A stretch of 64,000 nt of DNA, taken from the NCBI RefSeq assembly GCF_004366075.1, contig NZ_SODU01000001.1:2811134-2875133 (forward strand). The letters run 5' to 3'. Below, in pieces: positions 58,340 through 64,000 of this stretch (position 1 is the first letter of the stretch; every line of letters starts with the position of its first letter). The stretch is from Kribbella pratensis. GTDB lineage: Bacteria > Actinomycetota > Actinomycetes > Propionibacteriales > Kribbellaceae. The position numbers and the translations under genes are program-made. The notes below the pieces were generated by a model that saw only the letters and a list, made by a program, of their open reading frames with translations, was not told where the DNA came from and made no database searches.

Positions 58340-59592
58340 GCCAACCTGCCGAACCGGCGCCGGGCCGGGCCGTGGACGATGCCCAGCACCGGCCACCGGA
58401 CAGCCTTCAGCACGTCGTCGAGATCATCGAGACTTCGCAACAACACGGTCCCGCCCGACACCACGACCACGCCCGCCGTCATCTCGTCCTGTGGCGTCAC
58501 AGCGGAGAGTCCGGTGAAGCGGACGTCGGAGAAGCCCGCCAGGTCCGGAACGTCGACGTCGTACGGCGGTTCGTCCGCTGCGCGGCCGGCCGGGCTGTTC
58601 GCTCCCTTTCTCAGCTTGGGTCGCGGGGACGAGTGTCCCGACAGGGCGAACAGCAGTGTGCTGACAGTCTCGGCATCGCCGTCGTCGGCACCCATCAGGA
58701 CGACGGCGTCCACGCCCTGACGGCGTGCGGCCAGCGCCATCGTGTTGCGCAGCGATCCGATGTGCTCGGTCGACTTGCCGAGAACGGGTGCCTGCAGCAG
58801 GCGAGCGAGCGCCCGGATGCTGTTCACCCGCGGGCGGAACGTCTCGAGGATGGTCGCCGCGGTCAGCCCGAGGACCAGGCCGAGCAACAGGGCGAGCGCC
58901 AGTTGCGGAAGCATCGAGGTGTGGACCTGGCGGATGTCCGGCTTGTTTCCGACCAGCACGACCTGATCCCTCGTCGCCTCGTCGGCCACCAGCGTCGCCC
59001 GCTGGCTGCTCAGTTGGGACACCAGCAGGTTCGCCGACTGGATCTGGACCTGCAGATCCTGTCGTGCGGTCACATCGGCGATGCCCTTCAGCTGGGCGAC
59101 CAGCTGGTTGCGCTGAATCGTCGCGTCTGTGATCTGGTCGGCCAGATCGGCCAGCGTGTCCCTGAACGCCGCCTGGTCGCCCTGATTCATGAACATCACG
59201 ACGCGGGCAGCCAGCTCGGAGGCGATCGGACCCGCAGCCAGCGGATCGTCGTCGGAGACACTCAGCTCGACGATCGGCGACTCTCCGAGCCGCTGCGCCG
59301 TCACGTTGGTCGCGGCGAACTCCTGGACGTCGCGAGGCGCGCCGGCCGCCCCGAGCGCCGCACCGAGCAGACTCGGCGTCGTCGCGAGCGCCAACACCCG
59401 GCTGCTCATCCCCTCGGCCTCGGTCGCCGACTTCGGCGCACCCGAGATCACCTGCAGCCGGAGCGAGGCGATGGTCGGGTCGGGCCGGTCCACGGCCAGC
59501 GCCGCCGCCACCGCGACCGGTAGCAGCATGCATACCAGGATGACCCCCAGGTGGGCCCGCACGATCCGGCGGAACATCTCTTCGATCGTCAT
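58336..59592 (-). CDS. Wzz-like chain-length determinant / polysaccharide co-polymerase
   Basis: The protein has 418 residues. Two transmembrane helices (HLGVILVCMLLPVAVAAALA; MLPQLALALLLGLVLGLTAA) flank an extracytoplasmic region rich in helices and coiled coil (about 40-225). The C-terminal cytoplasmic domain resembles a tyrosine-kinase-like ATPase (AVVLMGADDGDAETVSTLLF) but its Walker A is lost. It sets polymer length together with the polymerase. GAAGGG precedes ATG 59592. The next operon gene follows with a four-base overlap. Confidence 0.85.
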   Translation of the reverse strand: MTIEEMFRRIVRAHLGVILVCMLLPVAVAAALAVDRPDPTIASLRLQVISGAPKSATEAEGMSSRVLALATTPSLLGAALGAAGAPRDVQEFAATNVTAQRLGESPIVELSVSDDDPLAAGPIASELAARVVMFMNQGDQAAFRDTLADLADQITDATIQRNQLVAQLKGIADVTARQDLQVQIQSANLLVSQLSSQRATLVADEATRDQVVLVGNKPDIRQVHTSMLPQLALALLLGLVLGLTAATILETFRPRVNSIRALARLLQAPVLGKSTEHIGSLRNTMALAARRQGVDAVVLMGADDGDAETVSTLLFALSGHSSPRPKLRKGANSPAGRAADEPPYDVDVPDLAGFSDVRFTGLSAVTPQDEMTAGVVVVSGGTVLLRSLDDLDDVLKAVRWPVLGIVHGPARRRFGRLA

Positions 59593-59620
59593 CGTCGCGC
59601 CCTTCGTCCGTTCCTCTGCC

Positions 59621-62600
59621 TCATGGCGTGACCTGAACCGTCTTGGAGGCGGACGCGGACGACCCGATCGTGTCCGCAACCGTCACGCGGACCACATAGG
59701 TCCCGGTCGCGGTGTAGCTGCAGGTCGTGGTCGGACCGGCCTGCGGCGGCTTGACGGCGCCGCTGCCACAGTCGAACGTGTAGGTCACGATCGGCGTCTT
59801 GTCGGGGTCGGTCGACTTGGAGGCGTCGACCTGGACGGCCTGCTTCACCTTGATCGAGGACCTGTTCAGCGTCAGCACCGCGGTCGGCGGCACATCGGCG
59901 AGGATGCTGACCTGGGCCGTCGTCCGGCTGGTCAGCCCACCGGTGTCGGTGACCGTCACCGCCGCGGTGAACGTGCCGGCGCTCTGGTAGTTGCAGGTTG
60001 CCTTGGCTGTCGTGAGCGCACCGGCCGCCTGCCCGTTGCCACAGTCGAACACGTAGCTGACCAGCGGCCTGCCGTCGGCATCGGACGACGTGGACGCGTC
60101 CAGCACGACCTGCTGCGGAACGTAGGCCTGCACGGGCGTAGCGGTCAGCCGTGCTGTTGGTACGCCGTTGGGCTGTACGACGATCGGCGCATTCGTCCAG
60201 GTGTCGCTCAACCCGGCCGTGTCGGTCACGGTGAGCGTCGGGGTGAAGGAACCCGCGCTGGGATACGAACAGGTCCCACTCGCCTGGGCGATCGTCGTAC
60301 CGTTGCCGCAGGCAATCAGGTACGACGCGATCGGCGCACCCAGACCGACACTGGTGGAGCCGTCCACGCGCACGTCCATCGGCGCGAAGCCACCGGCCGG
60401 CGACGCGGTTGCGCGAGCGACCGGACCGACGTATTCGTAGGCTCCCAGGTCCGCGTAGGTGGTGGGGCCGACGCCGGTGTTCGCAACCGCGGGATCGTCG
60501 ACCGGCAGCACGCCGTCGCGGTCGCGGTCGGTCGAACCGGTGGTCGCCGTGTCGGCTGCGTCGATCGCCGGGGACGCACCGGTCAGATGCAGGTCGCGGG
60601 CGGTGAGGCCGGCGAACCGCGGGTCGGCGGCCTTGCCGGACGGCTCCTGGCCGCTGGCGGTCTGGTAGGCGGCCAGTGTGGTGTAGGGCTGCGACGCCCA
60701 CTCGAACAGCGGGCCGCCGTTGCTCTTGTGGACCAGGTCGCGGTCCAGCGTCGTACCCGCGGCGGAACTCTCGTCGACCCGGATCTCACCGATCGTGCGG
60801 GTGCTGCCGACGGCGTTGTCCGTCGTCACGTTGTTCCGGCTGGTCGCGCCGCTGGAGCCGCCTTCGAAGTTGATCCCGGCGGTGGCGTTGCCGACCACGG
60901 TGTTGCCGACCACGATCGACCCAGGCGCGGAGAAGTCGTCGATACCGTGGTCGCCGTTGTCGTATGCGATGTTGCGCCGGATGATCGTCCCGGTGGCGCC
61001 GGTGTACGCCTCGATCCCGGAGTCGTCGTTGCCGTAGACCAGGTTCTGTTCCACGACGGTCTGCCGGCTCGAGAGGCTGACGTCGATGCCGGTCGCGATC
61101 CGGGAGGCGAGCCGCTTGTTCCGGTAACTGGTCACACCGGCCACCGTGACCCGGGCGCCGCCTTGCACGCTGACGCCGTGGAAGTTGTTGTCGTGGGTGG
61201 CCGAGGCCCGGACCTCACTGTCGGTGGAGCCGGCGAACCGGACGCCGATCGACAGGTTGGCCGACGCCTGGATGCCACTCAGCGCGACGTGGTCCGACCC
61301 GTCGACGGTCACGCCCTGCGCGCCTGCCTGCCCGGTGTCGATGGTGCCGAGCGACACTCGCTGGACCCGGTCGAAGTACACGCCGCTCAGGTTGGTCTGC
61401 CGGACCGTCAAGCCCGTGACGTTCACGTCGGTGACCTGGCGGAGCAGCAGACCGAAACTCCGGGCGCCCGCGGCGACGGTGTGGCCGGAGGCGGGGTTGG
61501 CTCCGCCGGTGTCGACGTAGAGCGTGGCCGTCGGAGTGTCGTAGTACCAGCTGTTCGCGCTCGTCGTCGTACTGCTGGTGGCCTTGGGCAACGATTGTCC
61601 GTCGAGGAAGACCTGGCTCGGGACCGGCGTGAACGCGTGCTTCCATGCGGTCGTCGAGGTCGCTGTCCAGCCGGCCGCGTCGGAGACGTCGTCGGAGCCG
61701 ACGATCACCGCCGACGGGGAGGTCGCGCGCAGCGTGATCGGCGCACCAGGCTCGCCACTGGCAGTGAGCAGTACCTGCTCGCGGTACTGACCGGCTCCGA
61801 CCAGCGTAGTGTCCCCGGCCAGCATCTTCTTTGCGGCCGCACTGATTGTGCAGAACGGGGCGGCGACCGTGCCTGGGCCGGTGTCGCTGCAGGACGGGTT
61901 GGTCTGCTCGACCGAGTACGTCTGCACCGTTCGGTTGCTGACGACTTCCTGCCCGCTCGCGATGTCGGTCAGTCCGGCGGCGTCGGTGACTGTCACCGTG
62001 ATGGTGTACGTGCCGGTCGCGGTGTACTTGTGCGTCGCGGTGGCGGCCGGCTGCGGACCGACGACCGTGCCGTCGCCGAAGTCGAAGGTGTACGACGTGA
62101 TGCCGTTCAGATCGGCGTCGCTCGAACCACTCGCGTCGACGGTCACCGGGGGCGACGGCGGCATGTTCACCGCCGCCGGGTCGACCACTGCCGTGGCGTG
62201 TGGCGGGTAGTTGGTGACACCGGCTACCGGCTGGAATTCCAGCGCACCTCGGTCGGTGTACGCCGGGCTGCCGCTGCCCGAGTCAGGCACGATCGGGTCG
62301 TCGGCGAGCGGGTTGCCGGCCTGGTCGGCCGACGCGAACCCGGTGACCCCGGCGTTGGCCGAGTCGACGGCCGCCGAGCCACCGGTCAGCCGGAAGTCGG
62401 CGGATCCCGCGCCGGCGAAGTCCGGATCCACCGATTGCCCGTGGCTCTCCTGGCCGGTCGCGGTCGCGAACGCGGCCAGCGTCTTGTAGATCGTGCCGTT
62501 GACCTTGGTCGACGACGCGGTGGCGTGGTTGTGCGCCGTGTCGTAGTCGCCGGTGAAGCCGGAGTACGACCCGGCGTCGACGTACAGGTCGTACTCGGTC

Positions 62601-63835
62601 GCCGTCGTCCCGTTGTCGACCAGCAGGTTGTTGGCGATGGTCGCTCCGGTCGAGTTGCCCTCGATCGAGAGGCCGTCGCGCCGGTTCCCGTACGACGTGT
62701 TGTTCAGGTACCGCACACCGGTCGAAGCCAGCGTGTCGAGGCCGTGGTCGCCGTTGCCGTAGGAGATGTTGCGGGCCACCAGTGCGCGGTGGCTGGAGCT
62801 GTAGACCTGGATCCCACTGTCCTGGTTCTGGTAGGTGACGTTGCGGGTGATCGTGTTGTCCGGCGAGCTGGTGTTCACGTCGATACCGACCGAGGTGGCG
62901 TTCGGGTTGACAGAGGTGTTCGCGTACGTCGTGTTGCCGGTGATCAGGTTGTTCGTCGAAGTGGACAGACCGATCCCGTGCAGACCGTTGTGGTGACTGG
63001 CGGATGCCGTGACAATGACACCGCTGGACGCGGACAGCCGGATGCCGGTGGACAGCGAGTCGTCGACAGCCGCCGCCCGGATCGTGATCGAGCTGTTCGG
63101 GCAGGTATCGACGAGGATGCCGTTGCTCGCGGACTGCGACGCCGTCACGTGGTCCACGGTGATCGCGGACGACGACAGCAGGCGGACACCGGCGAAGTTC
63201 TGTCCGCCGAACTGAAGGTTGCTGATGACAATGTTTTGACGGCTCGTGGTGGTGACGCCGAACGACTGCGCGCCGGCCTCGATCTGGTGACCGTCGCCCG
63301 GGTTGGTCCCGCCTGCGTCGACGTACAAGACCTTGGCGGTGGCGTCGTAGTACCAGCTGTTCGCTGTGGTCGTGGCGGCAGACGCGGCCGCGGCCAGACG
63401 CCGGCCGTCGAGGAACACCTGGCGCGGAGGCGACGGCGGCGCGTACGGCGAGCTCCAGGCGGTCGTACTCGTCGCGGTCCAGAGGGCCGCACCGCCGAGA
63501 GCTCGGGTCCCGAGGACGACCACACCCGGACCGTCACCCGTCACGGTGATCGGATCCGTCGACGTGCCCGAGGCACCGACGGTGATCTGCTCGCGATACG
63601 TGCCGGGAGAGATGTGCACGGTGTCACCGGGCAGGACGGCCTTCTTGGTGCCCTGGGCAATCGTGCAGAACGGTGCGGCTTGCGTCCCAGCGCCCACATC
63701 ACTGCAGGCGACTGTGTTGTTGACCCAGTAGCCGGTGCCGGCCGCCATCGCGGGACCGCCGGTGGCCACCAGGGCCAGGGACGCGGTCACGGTCATCACC
63801 GTTCCGGCTGCCAGGTTCCGTAGCCGCTGCCTCAT
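59621..63835 (-). CDS. Giant secreted beta-helix/PKD protein
   Basis: The protein has 1404 residues. After a signal peptide (AAGTVMTVTASLALVATGGP, cleaved near AMAA) come two homologous modules. Each begins with 'CSD.G.GT..APFCTI' and contains SWYYD-LYVD-GG repeats and a right-handed parallel beta-helix with many N-x-S/T-type turns (about 30-545 and 655-1120). A PKD domain separates the modules (SYTFDFGDGTVVG), and three more PKD domains form the C-terminus (e.g. VSYVFDCGNGQAAG, ending KTVQVTP). Beta-helices of this type are often polysaccharide lyases or epimerases. ATG 63835 has GGAGAG upstream. It probably works on the secreted polymer. Confidence 0.85.
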   Translation of the reverse strand: MRQRLRNLAAGTVMTVTASLALVATGGPAMAAGTGYWVNNTVACSDVGAGTQAAPFCTIAQGTKKAVLPGDTVHISPGTYREQITVGASGTSTDPITVTGDGPGVVVLGTRALGGAALWTATSTTAWSSPYAPPSPPRQVFLDGRRLAAAASAATTTANSWYYDATAKVLYVDAGGTNPGDGHQIEAGAQSFGVTTTSRQNIVISNLQFGGQNFAGVRLLSSSAITVDHVTASQSASNGILVDTCPNSSITIRAAAVDDSLSTGIRLSASSGVIVTASASHHNGLHGIGLSTSTNNLITGNTTYANTSVNPNATSVGIDVNTSSPDNTITRNVTYQNQDSGIQVYSSSHRALVARNISYGNGDHGLDTLASTGVRYLNNTSYGNRRDGLSIEGNSTGATIANNLLVDNGTTATEYDLYVDAGSYSGFTGDYDTAHNHATASSTKVNGTIYKTLAAFATATGQESHGQSVDPDFAGAGSADFRLTGGSAAVDSANAGVTGFASADQAGNPLADDPIVPDSGSGSPAYTDRGALEFQPVAGVTNYPPHATAVVDPAAVNMPPSPPVTVDASGSSDADLNGITSYTFDFGDGTVVGPQPAATATHKYTATGTYTITVTVTDAAGLTDIASGQEVVSNRTVQTYSVEQTNPSCSDTGPGTVAAPFCTISAAAKKMLAGDTTLVGAGQYREQVLLTASGEPGAPITLRATSPSAVIVGSDDVSDAAGWTATSTTAWKHAFTPVPSQVFLDGQSLPKATSSTTTSANSWYYDTPTATLYVDTGGANPASGHTVAAGARSFGLLLRQVTDVNVTGLTVRQTNLSGVYFDRVQRVSLGTIDTGQAGAQGVTVDGSDHVALSGIQASANLSIGVRFAGSTDSEVRASATHDNNFHGVSVQGGARVTVAGVTSYRNKRLASRIATGIDVSLSSRQTVVEQNLVYGNDDSGIEAYTGATGTIIRRNIAYDNGDHGIDDFSAPGSIVVGNTVVGNATAGINFEGGSSGATSRNNVTTDNAVGSTRTIGEIRVDESSAAGTTLDRDLVHKSNGGPLFEWASQPYTTLAAYQTASGQEPSGKAADPRFAGLTARDLHLTGASPAIDAADTATTGSTDRDRDGVLPVDDPAVANTGVGPTTYADLGAYEYVGPVARATASPAGGFAPMDVRVDGSTSVGLGAPIASYLIACGNGTTIAQASGTCSYPSAGSFTPTLTVTDTAGLSDTWTNAPIVVQPNGVPTARLTATPVQAYVPQQVVLDASTSSDADGRPLVSYVFDCGNGQAAGALTTAKATCNYQSAGTFTAAVTVTDTGGLTSRTTAQVSILADVPPTAVLTLNRSSIKVKQAVQVDASKSTDPDKTPIVTYTFDCGSGAVKPPQAGPTTTCSYTATGTYVVRVTVADTIGSSASASKTVQVTP

Positions 63836-63857
63836 GAACTCTCCCGTGTTCGGACCA

Positions 63858-64000
63858 TCAGTGCAGAACTGCGATGGGTCGCATCCGCGCGACCGGCTTG
63901 ACCAGGCCATTACGGACCAGGACATCCAGTGCCGCGTTCACACCGCGGTCGTCGAAGTGATGGGCGTCGGTGGGCGCGCCGTCGTCGTAGCGGTACCGGC
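63858..64000 (-). CDS. 3' end of a gene leaving the window, SGNH-type ending
   Basis: Only the last ~47 codons are inside the window, reading RYRYDDGAPTDAHHFDDRGV, NAALDVLVRNGLVKPVARM and RPIAVLH before the stop at 63858-63860. The segment TDAHHFDDRGVNAA resembles the terminal Asp-x-x-His element of SGNH/GDSL hydrolases and acyltransferases that decorate polysaccharides. It lies 23 bases upstream of the beta-helix gene on the same strand, so it is probably part of the same operon. Confidence 0.5.
   Translation of the reverse strand, partial: RYRYDDGAPTDAHHFDDRGVNAALDVLVRNGLVKPVARMRPIAVLH

Noticed and set aside
59189-63823. Plus-strand open frame of about 1540 codons opposite the beta-helix gene.
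   Set aside because: It is antisense to a gene with clear signal peptide, repeats and PKD domains. Its own sequence is a low-complexity R/G/V/D-rich shadow without a domain.
1-64000. CRISPR arrays, rRNA genes and tRNA genes.
   Set aside because: No short regular repeats with spacers and no rRNA- or tRNA-like sequence were seen in the window. A tool-based search could still find a divergent tRNA.

Overview
The window is GC-rich, densely packed DNA. It has many GTG starts, many four-base ATGA/GTGA gene overlaps, the GTAC-rich codon style of Nocardioidaceae, and regulator families typical of Actinobacteria (LuxR-LAL, SigE-type ECF, TetR, MerR, LacI). A Kribbella-like actinobacterium is the best guess; this is an inference from gene style, not from a marker gene. 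I found no rRNA, tRNA or CRISPR array.

Left part (1-12.3 kb). A decayed LuxR helix-turn-helix lies at the edge. It is followed by a drug-efflux type ABC operon with its MerR regulator, and two matching MerR operators bracket the cassette. On the minus strand follows a potassium-homeostasis operon: a KimA-like APC transporter, a KdpD-like sensor kinase without the KdpD N-terminal domain, and a KdpE-like regulator. A phased direct repeat lies upstream of it. A second large APC transporter and a membrane protein/TetR pair complete the block.

Middle-left (12.3-23.9 kb) is an accessory, partly decayed region. A roughly 350-bp sequence occurs twice in direct orientation (about 12.65-13.0 and 18.07-18.42 kb). 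One copy is the 3' half of an intact coiled-coil gene and the other is frameshifted. Between them lie envelope and stress-type genes: an AI-2E family permease, a YihY family protein, a PRC-barrel protein, a PH-like membrane protein and a CBS-domain remnant. Further right are an ArdC-like zinc peptidase, a double SnoaL-like protein, about 1.1 kb of degenerate DNA, a tyrosine integrase and a truncated NmrA-like gene end. Together these suggest a relic of an integrative element.

Middle (23.9-39.3 kb) holds small functional units: an ATP-grasp ligase with an MFS exporter (possible dipeptide-type product), a phosphotransferase, MFS pumps, a SigE-type sigma factor with a membrane partner, an alpha/beta hydrolase, short-chain dehydrogenases, a LAL regulator and a flavin disulfide reductase.

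Sugar locus (39.3-47.5 kb). A LacI regulator is transcribed divergently from a sugar ABC importer and a GH32 beta-fructosidase. The LacI side carries a GH32-like and a secreted GH43-like enzyme. Two identical 12-bp palindromes lie in the divergent promoter. The genes fit fructan or sucrose-type oligosaccharide use: secreted cleavage, import through a lipoprotein and two permeases, then intracellular hydrolysis. No ATPase is encoded locally.

Right part (47.5-64 kb) has a secreted propeller-like protein, an unusual metallo-beta-lactamase/Rieske fusion, and a tightly coupled minus-strand exopolysaccharide operon. That operon encodes a sugar-phosphate transferase, lipoprotein, flippase, polymerase/ligase, two kinase-like proteins, a glycosyltransferase, a chain-length regulator, a giant beta-helix/PKD exoprotein and the 3' end of a probable SGNH-type gene that leaves the window.
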